From contig JBBPFI010000017.1 of NCBI GenBank assembly GCA_037974965.1, forward strand, positions 310,001-374,000: 64,000 nucleotides of DNA, written 5' to 3'. Below the pieces are notes generated by a model that saw only the letters and a program-made list of their open reading frames with translations, was not told the origin of the DNA and searched no databases. Positions 54,099-64,000 of this stretch are shown here, in pieces (the stretch's first letter is position 1; every line of letters starts with the position of its first letter). The stretch comes from Dacryopinax spathularia. Lineage: Eukaryota > Basidiomycota > Dacrymycetes > Dacrymycetales > Dacrymycetaceae. A program made the position numbers and the translations under genes.

Positions 54099-54979
54099 CT
54101 ACGCGGCATACGCACTCTTACGAATGGCCTGACCACCTCCAATATCCGCTTCACCGTTCTTTTTGGCCACGGACTTTCCCTTGCCATCGTCCATCGAGAT
54201 ACGACAATTGATATGCGTCTGCTCGCGCGTCTTGAAACGGTCCTCGGGCAGGCCAGGCCGCCACGGGGTGGGGATGTGCTTGCGAGGGGGATGAGTTTCA
54301 CCGGTGGACAGTTCGATGGTGATATGCATGTTCGAGTCGTTGGAACGATGCACACCGGTGCTGAAAATACCTGGGTCAACCGAAATCTATGCCACGATGA
54401 TCCACGCACCAAATGACAAGCTCGGTAACATTGACTTTCTTGGATTCGTCCAGCTCATCATCGGACTCTTCGTCCCTCTCTTCCTCTTCCTGCCCCTCAA
54501 CCGCGGCCTTCTTCTTGGAGGGAATGTACCACCATGTACCGTGGGCGTCCCTACGCAGGTGCTTGAGAGACCAGTTATTCGTCACCCCAACCACGTAGTT
54601 GAGTGTGAGATCATTGGTACTGGAACAGGGTCAGCCTGCAACGTGATATAGCCCGGACGACACCATACCTGTAGAGAGACTCCTCATGAACGACCGGCGG
54701 ACCATCAGGGAAGAACAGTCTCTTCACAGGCTTCGGAGCGGGCAAAGCACCCTCCCTCGGTGCGATGGGTAGGTTCACGATACGAACGGTCTCCATCCAC
54801 CAGGGCACCTTCCTGACGGGAGGCAAGGGGAAATCGACGGCGTTGTTCGTGGGAGAAGGCGGTCAATCAACAGCAGTCGTCTGATTGTTGTTGTTGTTGG
54901 TGGTGGGAGAGGCACCAACTTCGTCGACAGAGGGCGCGACTTTCGACCCGTTCTCGCTCTCGTTCGCGGCTTTCGACAT
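54099..54979 (-). CDS. Unknown protein, multi-exon
   Basis: The start is MSKAANESENGSKVAPS at 54979, Asn-rich. After an intron comes KVPWWMETVRIVNLPIAP with a Pro/Lys region. After a 49-bp intron (donor at 54668) comes NDLTLNYVVGVTNNWSLKHL, GTWWYIPSKKKAA, a strongly acidic run and VTELVIWCVDHRGIDFG. A last segment has NMHITIELSTGETHPPRKHI and TPWRPGLPEDRF. The alternation of strands and the W-rich motif suggest a beta-sandwich, but no family is recognised. The last junction (about 54355-54376) is unsure. Confidence 0.5.
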
Positions 54980-55608
54980 CTTGGTAGGTTGGAGGTGGAG
55001 CGGCGGCGCGAATTGAGGGGGGCACGAGCGATAAAAGGGAGGTTTATATCCTCAGTAGGCTCTTTCCACGGTCGGCGGTGGTAAGGAGGGATGGCCTCGC
55101 TGAATCCTCATGGTTCGGGTTCTGGAAGCACGAGAAGGTGACAAAGGGGCAGGCGTAGGGTCTTCTTTCTGCGGAATCGAGGGTTCCAGCAAACACAGCC
55201 GATCAGTACAGCGGATTTGCTGTACAGTCTGACGCGATAACAGTCATGATCCAGTCAGCATTACGAAGGGAAGCGAACAATCGAAGATGATGCGAAGGGA
55301 AGGTGGGATTTGAATGCTAGAATTGTGGCAGGGAGACAGGCGGAGCGGGAAGGGAGCGCCCTCATGCCCGCGGTGGGAGCTGTCTACTGCGAGTATATGC
55401 GAGACCCGCTCCGTATCTGTCCCTGCGGGTGCATACAGCCCCTCCCCCTTTCTCTCTCTCACTCAGCCACCTTTGAGGCTTGTCCGCCGTTCAACATCAT
55501 TCCTCTCTCTACAATCCGTCCCAATCTGCCACACAATTATCATATCGATATGCTTATTGAACTCGGGGATCCCTCTTGTGCGTCTTTCCGAATGTTGTTT
55601 TGTATATC
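54980..55608. other. Spacer between divergent genes
   Basis: It lies between a minus-strand hypothetical gene and the SRPK-like kinase. It must hold both promoters. There is a pyrimidine-rich tract (CCCCTTTCTCTCTCTCAC) near 55445. No gene is seen. Confidence 0.4.
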
Positions 55609-57604
55609 ATGATTTTAACGTCGTCGTCCACAGCCAGCGTGTCAACTTCCCCGGATACTCCAACTGCTGAAGGGGTTCAGGGTTTGGCCTTGGCCGTATC
55701 TCACAGCGATCACCACGATGGTGTTGATTGGCATCCAGTCACGGACGACGAAGGCCATGCCAATGACACTCCGATCGTGAAGTTGTTCGATCTCTCTCAG
55801 CACGAGGGCCAGTACCAGGATGTACCACTGGCTGGCTTGTTCAGTGGTTCGGGATCGTCGGTGCATTCAGACCACTCCGAAGGCGGCCTATCATCTTTCT
55901 CTTCCCCAGAGCATCGACCTACTTCTTCCGCCTCCGATTCGTACACGAGTCCTCGTGCTTCGCCGGATAGATCCGTTGAGGACATCGGGGGCGAAGAAAT
56001 GCCGAGCCAAGCCCTTCTGTTGGACATAACCTCTACTGCCGGCACGGGCCATTTCTCGCACGAGCCTGGTCAGGTTGCGGCGTCAGCGATCGATCAAGGC
56101 CACCAGGAAGATCACCAGATGAGCGAAGAGATATCTAGCGACACCGCAACAGCGGAAGCTCAAGATTGGCTATCCCGACGATTCAGAGAGGAGCCCACGA
56201 TAGGATACCGAAGGGGTGGCTACGCACCCCTGAGCACTCGCGATCGCTTTGGGCCGCAAGAGCGATACTTCATCCTGGTGAAACTGGGATGGGGCACCAC
56301 GTCAATCGTCTACCTTGTCCGGGATGTTAAGTAGGTCACACGCGCTGTCTGCCTCCGCCCCACTGACATCGCGCTTAGAGATGATTGTGATGAGATGGCT
56401 TTCAAGGCCATTAAGGTATCAACGGCGGATAGGTTCACGCTGCGTAGTCTGCACAATGAGGTCGAATTTTTGACCCGTATACGGGATCACGGCCCTGAGC
56501 ATCCTGGCTACTCTCACCTAGTCGCCTTTCAAGATAGCTTTATACATCGCAGCTGTTTTGGGGAACATATTTGTATGGTTTTTGAGGTTGCGGGGCAGCC
56601 CTTGAAAAGGGCGGAGGTGGCTAGCTACCCTCTGCAGGCCATCAAACGCATTTTCAAAGATCTTCTTCTGGCACTGGCGTACTTAGCTGACTGCGGGATC
56701 ATACATACCGGTCAGTCGACAGTCCATCCACTGCGTCTTGCCACAACTGACTCATCCTCCACTAGACCTTAAGCCGGATAACGTCCTTATGCTTCCCAAA
56801 AGCTCATGCAAGGTTCCCCTCATAGCAGCCCTGCTGCAAGCGATCCCTCCTGAACCGCTTGAGGTGATTGAACTTGACAACCCCCCCTATCAGCATTGCA
56901 TCATGCCTTCTGAGCCCATCACCGTACCGCTCGATCCTGAAAATCTGTCCGTCGCATTGACGGATTTCAGTACCGGTAAAGTGCTTTCTTCTCGTGACTT
57001 CGGTAAACTTCTGATCGTGTCCAGCCGTCTGGTCCAAGCCGGGCCCTCACCGAGGCAAAGTGCAGAGTTTGCCAATGCGCGCTCCAGAGGTGCTTCTAGA
57101 CACTTCCTGGGATATCTCCATCGACATGTGGTCCTATGCCTCACTGGTCAGTACCCCTCATGTTGGAATCCACAGTGTCATGCTGACCTCTGCGCTCAGT
57201 GCTACAAGCTGATTTCTGGCGTTATACTGCATATGCCGCGGGAAACACGGGACTACTATCCCGAGGATTACCTGCTTGCTGCTATGGAGCAGACGATCGG
57301 TCCCCTCCCGCCTGGGCTATTCAAGGATGCCAATTTCTACACTACTTTCTTCACCGATGAAGGTCATTAACTCTGCTCCCTCTTGCTGAACCTTCGATGA
57401 CATTGCTCTCCAGGCGTGCTCCGGAAAAGGCTCAAGGTGCCAGGAGGCACGCTTTCCGATCGCGTGGCTCACGACCTGGCTCATCTGCCGATCGAGGACC
57501 GGGACAGTTTCCTGGATTTTATTAGCCCAATGCTGCAATACGACCCGGCACTCAGACCGTCCCCTGAGCAAGCGTTGCGACACCGCTTCCTCTCTGAGAT
57601 CTAG
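55609..57604 (+). CDS. SRPK-like Ser/Thr protein kinase
   Basis: Six exons (55609-56330, 56379-56710, 56766-56975, 57025-57146, 57200-57362, 57414-57604) give 579 aa with introns of 48-55 bp. The first 200 residues are disordered and acidic. Then GYAPLSTRDRFGPQERYFIL leads to the nucleotide loop KLGWGTTSIVYLVRD and the Lys of MAFKAIKV. The catalytic loop is CGIIHTDLKPDNVLM, exactly the SRPK form. The metal-binding motif is TDFSTA instead of the usual DFG or DLG. MRAPEVLL and DMWSYASL follow, and the end is a normal C-lobe (FLDFISPMLQYDPALRPS). SRPKs phosphorylate Ser/Arg-rich proteins. In mushrooms this branch is expanded and divergent. Activity is likely but the DFS change is a caution. Confidence 0.88.
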
Positions 57605-58236
57605 TATCACCTCGCTCAGAAACTGTCTCTCGTTTTATACATGGTAACATGACATATGGATGTTCGTGCCCTTGATGTGCAACCCCCAAAAGCATCCAAC
57701 TGCGAAGGATTTGGTATGAAGCAACCACGGAGATGAATCATCCAGACAGGCCTCTTCTCATGTGCCTTACAGCAACGGGTTAAGGACAGGGTCAGGGTTC
57801 GCACTTCTGTGCGCGTCAGGGACATTCGCGTCATGGACACTAGCGGCAGGGACGGCAGGAACGCCAAGGACGGTGTGGACGGTAAGATTGGCAAGGACGG
57901 GGTGCACAGCATGAACGGGATGCACGGCATGGACGTCAAGAACGGCAAGTACGGCAAGAACGTCAAGAACGGCAAGAACGCCAATGGAGTCAGTCTTTGA
58001 ATGCGTAATTATTTTAATTCATACTAATACAGATATGCATTGTGGGTATCATCTGCCGGAGACATCTAGCAGATGACAATATGATTTGAAACTACTACTT
58101 CAACGGCATACATGCCTACCTTGCCTGTATCTAACTGGTCCAGGATTGCTGTACGTGTCAGGACCATAGTCGTCTCCGTTCCTTGAGCTGAACAGTCTCA
58201 ATCTCATCCTGCTGGCTCAGCCGCTGCTCAGCCGCT
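57605..58236. other. Spacer between convergent genes with minisatellite
   Basis: No gene. A G/A-rich degenerate repeat at 57838-57995 gives an open frame rich in Asn, Gly and Lys on one strand and hydrophobic residues on the other. Neither looks like a real protein. Confidence 0.5.
57838..57995 (+). repeat. Degenerate 9-12-bp minisatellite
   Basis: Repeated units of the type GGCAAGAACGTCAAGAAC and GACGGCAGGAACGCCAAG. Related words occur at 51225 and, in the other orientation, inside the coding sequence at 37300-37350. Confidence 0.65.
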
Positions 58237-59878
58237 TCACCTTGCTTTGCTATAGTGCTCCTCAATATATTGCACTGCGGCTTCAACAGCTTGATGGCCG
58301 GTGGGGTCCTCAACCTTCAGAGTGACAACAGGAGGTAACCCCAGGAGAACCATGGCCGTCCTGAAGCAACTAGATGTAGAAGCCGTCATGGCGCATACAT
58401 GAAGGGATCGCTCTGAGCTCCAGGTGAGAGGCAAGCTGTCGGGCAATTTGCGGAGGTCTATATGGCCGATGCGGACATATTCAATCGCGTTTGCGAAGTG
58501 TGCAAGACTGCTAATGCTCGCTATCGACAATGTCGAGCCCTTTCGAGGTTGTGAGGCATCGCGATGCACGAATCTGCCTTCGTGCCACAAGCAGGACAGT
58601 TTTCGTAAGTATCTCATTTGATCTACAAAGCTTTTCATTTCGCCGTCGCTAATTTCGATGGGATGTAGCTCGCGGGCGTCGATCGTAAGTTCTTCGAGAG
58701 TGCCCTGGTTGGCTAGGGCATGATGAATGTCCTTCCACTTGAGTTGAGAGCGGATCAAGTCGATATCCGGGTCCAGCCTGAGCACTATAGTCAGAGACTT
58801 AAGAGCTGGAAAGCAGGAGATAGCGGTCCACGGGAGCTGAGCAAGGTAATACACGGCTGATGGTTTAACGAAGCATTCCAGTTCCAGCGCGTGAGGCTCG
58901 ACAGACATCCACTGCATCATTGACAGAAGCGTGTTGACGTGGCCACACAACACAATGCATAGATCCGACACGGAGGGTCGGCTCAAGATGCACACATCTG
59001 GGAAGAGGTCGATGAACGGCCCGACTTGATGGACGACCAGCCTACTCAGTCTGGTGCAGTACTGCAGCGCGAAGAGCATATCCACGCTGAGCGCGATGGA
59101 ATCGATTTCTACGTCCTTTAGGCGGTGGGGAGAGGCCGTGATGAGCGCGGCGAGGTCTTCAGGGAATACACCCTCTATAAAGGGTATCCCCCCCATGCGG
59201 ATACGCTCCACATGCCTGGACTGCAAGTCAAGGGTATTGAGGAAGGCTGACACTGCAAGTCGCCAATCGGACGTATTCCCGCGCCCCATCTCCGCCTGCA
59301 AGTCTATATCCACAATGGACTCCGACAGCCACACGGAGGCGAGAAGCAAGTGGTTCGGCGCCTTCACACGTAGTCGGAGGGACATCAGCTTGGGAAACTC
59401 GAGCCGATACAAGGGGGAAGTGAGCAGTTCCTCGTAGCCTAAGCTTTGGAGGGCGGCGTCAACGGAGATGTCAAGGTGTTTCACCATGGAGGCGTAAAGA
59501 GGCGCTCTGGAGCTGTTACGCTGCTTGGGCAGTGAGGAGGATTCAAGAGAGGGCGGCGGGCGGCGCTCGGTCAACACGCACCCTCATCCCTTCAGTCTCA
59601 GCCTCAACCCTGCCCCCGTTGACGAGCATACCATATATGCGCCTCATCTTATTGTCGTCCAGTCTCTCCCAGCGATGCGCAGTCGCAATGCGCAACCAGT
59701 CCCTGCACTGAACTGCCAGAGCACACAAGCCTTCCTCATCCCCGCGTTTGACGAACCATGCCGCCAATATGGTAATAGCGGAATTGCGAAGCGCCTTCGC
59801 AGCGCGCTTCGTTCGACGTCCGGTAATGGTATACTCCTTTCTGCCGTTGACCCATTGAGATATTATATGTTGGTCCAT
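58237..59878 (-). CDS. F-box/LRR-like protein, paralogue B
   Basis: Exons 59582-59878 and 58237-59523 on the minus strand give 527 aa, with a 58-bp intron. The start is MDQHIISQWVNGRKEYTI, then AAWFVKRGDEEGLCALAVQC and RDWLRIATAHRWERLD, clearly the same N-terminal block as paralogue A. The body also aligns: ASMVKHLDISVDAALQSLGY, VNTLLSMMQWMSVEPHALEL, LPWTAISCFPALKSL and STSSCFRTAMVLLGLPPVVT. The two genes are convergent, 4.6 kb apart with the kinase between. An inverted duplication followed by long divergence is the simplest reading. Probable SCF adaptor. Confidence 0.8.
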
Positions 59879-60381
59879 TGGGTGACGGTGGTCAAGATGG
59901 CCGTACGAGGTTAAGGGACATGAAGGGTGAGGAGGATCCCTGAGTGCGTATTGGGCTTGAAATGTGAATGAGAACCGTGTTGGGCTGCTTCTACAGCACC
60001 GAGTTTTGTCCAGCTGTAGGACAAAGCGACGTATATGCTACTTCTGTATCGGGCGGAGTCACATCTCCGCTCAAGACGTGGTTGCGCGCTGTAACCGCAC
60101 TTCGTTCGTCGGACTCACGCGGTGAAATGTCCGCCGGACATTGCCGGACAGGAAGCAGAGGGTAAGCAGCCAGAAGTCAGTACACTACGGCATTCAGACC
60201 TCTCATGCCAACTGGGCGTACCATCAGGACATGCCTTTCTTGTTACCTTTTATCGATTAAAGAGGTAAAGCTAGTGCTACAAGGCTGTACTACGGATCAA
60301 GACAGACTCATACCCGAATGTTCATGCAATGTGCGTGTTAAGCGTCCTTCCTACGTTGCGAGCTTGTTGCTGTAGTCAAGC
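59879..60381. other. Spacer between tandem F-box genes
   Basis: It holds the promoter of paralogue B on the minus strand and the 3' flank of the next gene. No gene is seen. Confidence 0.4.
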
Positions 60382-61944
60382 TTAGCACTTTGGGGCTTTC
60401 AGACGGCGCATCCGAAGAAATAGGGAATGACGATGCCCGACGGCTCGCTGTGCGTCGGGCGGAAGTCCGTGAAGGACAAGATTCGGGGTTGCGAAAGCAA
60501 GAAGACATGCCAACTGTTGATAGGGAGGAACGATGCAGTGTTCCACAATCAGTTCTCGCAAACAAGAGCCGCGCTGTACCGGCGTATGGTCGTCAGTAAA
60601 GTCGACTTCCGTGATCCTCATACGCCTGAGTGATGGCCGCTGCACGGAACATGCTATCAGCGCTTGGTACGTAATGCGATCTGGATGTCCAAGTCCCGAT
60701 GACCCTGGCCCGCGAGGCCACCTTCTCCACAAGATAGACATACACTCAAGGACCGTCCACTTAGCAACGAGTTCTAGTATGTCGCTCCCAGTCAGGTGCC
60801 AGATCGCGTCAGCATCGAGAGTCAACTCAAATGATCGCAAAAGGTTGCAGGCGGAGAGCCCTTGAAATTCACCCCGTTGGATCCGATAGCTTCGAGTAGG
60901 CGATCCGCGAAGCGTCAGGGAAAGGTCAACAAGGTTACGATGGGAACGTCCGATGGCACCGGCGACTTGGCAAGTAGGAAGCTTGGCACGGGAATCGACT
61001 TCGAGAATCAGCGTGAGTTTCTTTATCTTCTCCCCAAACAGGTCAAGAAGCAGGCCGCTCGTAGACCAGCGTCCCTGGACAACCAGTTCTTCCAAGGACG
61101 AGAACCAAGGTTCCGATCCGCCATCCACGGGAGTGGATAAAGAGCCCCCGGGCATGCTCTCCGTTCCTTGAATCACTACGCGTCTCAGCCTTGGGAGCAG
61201 GGATAGGCGCTTGAGAACACCGGGGGAAAGCAGCCCAGCCACGACTTGTAAAGATAGAAGGTTTTGTAGCTCAGCCAACGCTCTGTCGAAGAATGACGGG
61301 CTATCGGGGCTGTCGAATGCATTGCCGAAGGGACCTGTTACGGACAGGGATCGTAGCTGTCCCCCCCGAGAAGATGCATGATAGAACAGCGTCTCGGCAG
61401 CATGGCTCCAATCGTACTCGGATGTCGTCACCGCGATCTGCAAGTCTCGCGTGACGGGAGTGATCATGCGCTCGAAGACATCCAGGTAGGCCGGCGACGA
61501 GAGCCACATCTTTGTGCTAGTAGCATTAGGAAACAAGGTAGTGTCCTTGCATGCATATTGGATGACATCAAGTGCTTCAAGAAACCGCTGGGCAGTCTGT
61601 GGATGGTCGAGGCGGAGTTTGAGCTGCCTTGCAAGCCCAGCATAAAACAAGAGCACGTCGAGGGGCTAGACAGCGTCATGAGCCTGTCCTGACGGAGATG
61701 CATCGAGTACGCTTACTTTCTTGTGGGTTTTGGGGGATATATGCTTGACGACTCGACGTGGTTCGGTTAAAACGCGTAGCAACGCGTCCATATGCTGGGG
61801 TGTGAAGTCCTTCCATATGTACGAGAGAGCGAGAGGCGCAAAGCGACGACAAGTTCTTGCTAGGCAGATGTAGTTTGTGCTTTTTAGTCCAGGACTGCTG
61901 AATATGAGGTCGAGAATCTCTTCAATATCAAGTACGCGGTGCAT
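60382..61944 (-). CDS. F-box protein with LRR-like region
   Basis: Exons 61717-61944 and 60382-61665 on the minus strand give 503 aa, with a 51-bp GTAAGC..CTAG intron in phase 0. The N terminus is a clear F-box: VLDIEEILDLIFSSPGL, then YICLARTCRRFAPLALSYIW. The remainder alternates helices and strands with leucines (LSLLPRLRRVVIQGTESM, SLEELVVQGRW, IKKLTLILEVDSR, NLVDLSLTLRG). It differs from paralogues A and B, so it belongs to another F-box subfamily. It probably recruits an unknown substrate to an SCF ligase. Confidence 0.85.
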
Positions 61945-62620
61945 CTTGCAATCGGCACGAGGTGGTTGTAGACGTTAAAGAGGCGAGAGCTCGACGCGTC
62001 TCCACAGCCCCCAGGTCGCATACACCTTTCCAGCATTCACACATGCCAGGTTGAGACAGTCAATTTTTTGGTTGTAACTCCTCGGCAGAGGTAGCGACGT
62101 AGCAAGAAGCAAGTACGAGACAGATTTCGATAGGGCAGTTTTCGAGGAATGACGTGACCTGGCGCGCTCAATCCGGAGGTAGTGTGCTTACGCCTTGTGC
62201 TTCTGCCGCGTCTGCAGAGTTTGACAGGCAGCAAGAATCAGGAACAACCCCACAAACAACCTGCTGTGTCAATGGAGCCCCATAGCTAGTAATTGAGCGT
62301 CCAGCTCTCCTAAGAAGGCGGAACTTCCACTGCATGCCAAAGGTCGATATGGCTTGTGTCCCTGTTATATGCATGGATCGCATTGTGAGAATACAGCAGG
62401 GTGACTTTGGATTGGCGAAGTCCGTGTAATCGCTGACTATAGCCACAATGACGAGTGATGTACAGAGGCGCAGTACAGAAGGTTAGGAAGACGATGAAAC
62501 AGCAGGGAAGACAAGTGAAATGCTAGAAGTACACAGCCGCAATAAGAATAAGAGGGACAAACGCGGTATACGATAACGGTCCAACGGAGACAACAAAGGG
62601 ATTGCCCCCATGCTTGCGTG
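61945..62620. other. Spacer with dispersed motif
   Basis: It contains copy 5 of the 40-bp motif. No gene is seen. Confidence 0.4.
62198..62238 (+). repeat. Dispersed 40-bp motif, copy 5
   Basis: It reads TGCTTCTGCCGCGTCTGCAG, then AGTTTGACAGGCAGCAAGAA. Apart from one inserted T pair it equals copy 4. Confidence 0.65.
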
Positions 62621-64000
62621 TCAGTGCTGGGAATCCAGAGCAGTGTAACCGTTAATCGCACGGACGTAGCGCTTCCCCTCCTTCGTACATCGAAACGCGA
62701 CGAATGCTTCATCCAGGGTAGTTTCGGGGTTGCATAGCGGATGAGGTGGGTCGTCGGAAGCAGCCATGCCAACCCAAACAACGAAGTCGGAACGTTCCTC
62801 CTTCATGTCCGGCAGGGTGATGTGGGGACGGGACTCGTAGTACCAGTTCCAGGCTTTTTCGAAGTGATACTCGAATATGATCCCCCTCCCGCAAAAGTCA
62901 GAAGAAAATTCAAACGGGCGGCTGACACAGTTCGGCTTCTGCCTCTTCGATGGAGATCCGTGCGATGACGAGTCAGAAAGGGTACGCTTAGAGTTGCGAC
63001 CCGATCCGACGCTGGATGAGCCAGGTTCATGGTGAGTTTCTCCTGGCTCGGATGGGTCAGATGGACGGGAAAGTTGGTGCGAGGAAGAGCTTGTGGAGGA
63101 CGAGGATGAGCAGGAAGAAGAAGTTGAGTGCTGTACTCTACCACTCGTCTTGGCCAGCGAAGTCATCTTCTTCTTGCCCTTGCCATTTGTGGCCTTGCCC
63201 TTCTTGCCTTTGATTGGAGGGGGAGAGGCGGATGGCCCACGAAACTCGTCCTCCGTGGCGTTGGTCGTGCCCATCTTCTTCGGCTTTTTGGTGGCCAACG
63301 CCTCTTGCCAAGCAAACTCCTCAGGTACCGTCTTTGCGGGGTTCAAGGTGACAGGTTCCCACAAAGTTCCGTCCTGTGCACGTTCAGGGAAGAGAGCTTC
63401 GAAGTGTGACACACGCATAATGGGCCCGCTGCTGCCGTACATGAGAATGGGCTGATCCGCTTGCGGCGCTTCCTCTGCAAGTCGGGCTAATGAGTTTATG
63501 CAGGATCAGGAGTCAAACACCCTCACCAGCTGTAAGCTTCCTGATCTGAATTCGTCCCTCCCAGATATCGCGGGCCAATATCCACATCTGTACTGCTTGA
63601 AAGTGGTATGGGTGACCGACGGTTCCTGGAGGAGGCACATGCTTATCGAAGCCGGTGATGAGACATTTCTCTTGCCTCAGTGTGGGAAGAAGGTCTTTCC
63701 AGACGACATCGCCGCCCAATGGCGACGCTCCTACATTGGAAGTGGTGAGCAAAGTGATAATCCGCGGACGGCGAGCTTCGCACCCAGGAAGACCTTGAAG
63801 TCCTTGGCGATAACGGTACTGTGGAAGTCTCGGCGGATGTACACATCTGGGCGATCATTCCAGAACTTTCTCCCTGGAGCGGACGCATCGCACAGGTACT
63901 GGTTAGCGATCTCTGCGGGATACACTCCAGTACCCCAGGCGACTATGTTCTGATTATGTTTCTTGAGGAAGATAAAAACCTCATTGTAGCGAGTTTCGGT
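62621..64000 (-). CDS. Unknown protein, 5' end beyond the window
   Basis: The minus-strand gene enters from the right edge (YNEVFIFLKKHNQNIVAWGT, then NQYLCDASAPGRKFWNDRPD, VYIRRDFHSTVIAKDFKVFL). After an intron near 63715-63775 comes GASPLGGDVVWKDLLPTL and FQAVQMWILARDIWEGRI. After another near 63490-63530 comes QPILMYGSSGPIMRVSHF, a Lys-rich nuclear-signal-like stretch (KGKKGKATNGKGKKK), poly-Ser, SPSKRQKP and a compact C-terminal domain with RGIIFEYHFEKAWNWYYESR. The poly-Ser/Lys centre is disordered. A nuclear protein is likely. No family is recognised. Confidence 0.6.

Noticed and set aside
57616-57984. Hydrophobic minus-strand protein over the minisatellite
   Set aside because: Composition is an artefact of the repeated GACGGCAAG-type units read backwards.

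Overview
The window looks like nuclear DNA of a basidiomycete fungus, probably Agaricomycotina. It has many GT-AG introns of about 46-58 bp. It also carries a cluster of F-box/leucine-rich genes, an SRPK-like kinase, an alpha-kinase with a zinc-ribbon N terminus, a KDZ (Kyakuja-Dileera-Zisupton) transposase and an integrase-core gene of a kind common in mushrooms. I cannot fix the genus from sequence alone.

Layout. 1-4.3 kb has no gene I can support. 4.3-8.2 kb holds an F-box protein and a clear signal peptide peptidase with six exons. 8,423-24,225 is one 15.8-kb DNA transposon. It has 189-bp terminal inverted repeats that differ at 2 positions and an exact 8-bp target-site duplication (CCGATCAG). 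It carries a multi-exon KDZ transposase on the minus strand and six other genes: a 922-aa gene and a shorter relative of it, a GRF-like zinc-finger gene, a gene divergent from the 922-aa one, a conserved-looking 316/332-aa gene and a Ser/Pro-rich gene. This giant element with its cargo is the most interesting object here.

24.5-36 kb is an array of five intact short-chain dehydrogenase/reductase (SDR) genes plus two SDR remnants. Part of it is a tandem duplication with a 3,382-bp offset that also copied a dUTPase-like gene. The dUTPase segment appears base-identical between copies, while the flanking SDR genes have diverged, which suggests recent homogenisation. The repeated SDR promoters share a CACGTG site.

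36-50 kb is mosaic. It holds a small gene ending in a hydrophobic helix, a poorly resolved minus-strand reading frame, an alpha-kinase, an integrase-core gene, a 415-aa unknown gene whose first intron is built of repeats, and an acidic repeat protein. Two kinds of short dispersed repeat occur here: hairpin units beginning GTGATGTGATGGTGT, and a 40-bp motif found five times between 38 and 62 kb.

50-64 kb holds a probable RPA3 subunit, three more F-box/LRR-like genes (two are close paralogues in inverted orientation on either side of the kinase), an SRPK-like kinase, a hypothetical gene and a gene running off the right edge. Exon coordinates are hand-derived from splice signals and frame continuity, so each junction is a prediction.
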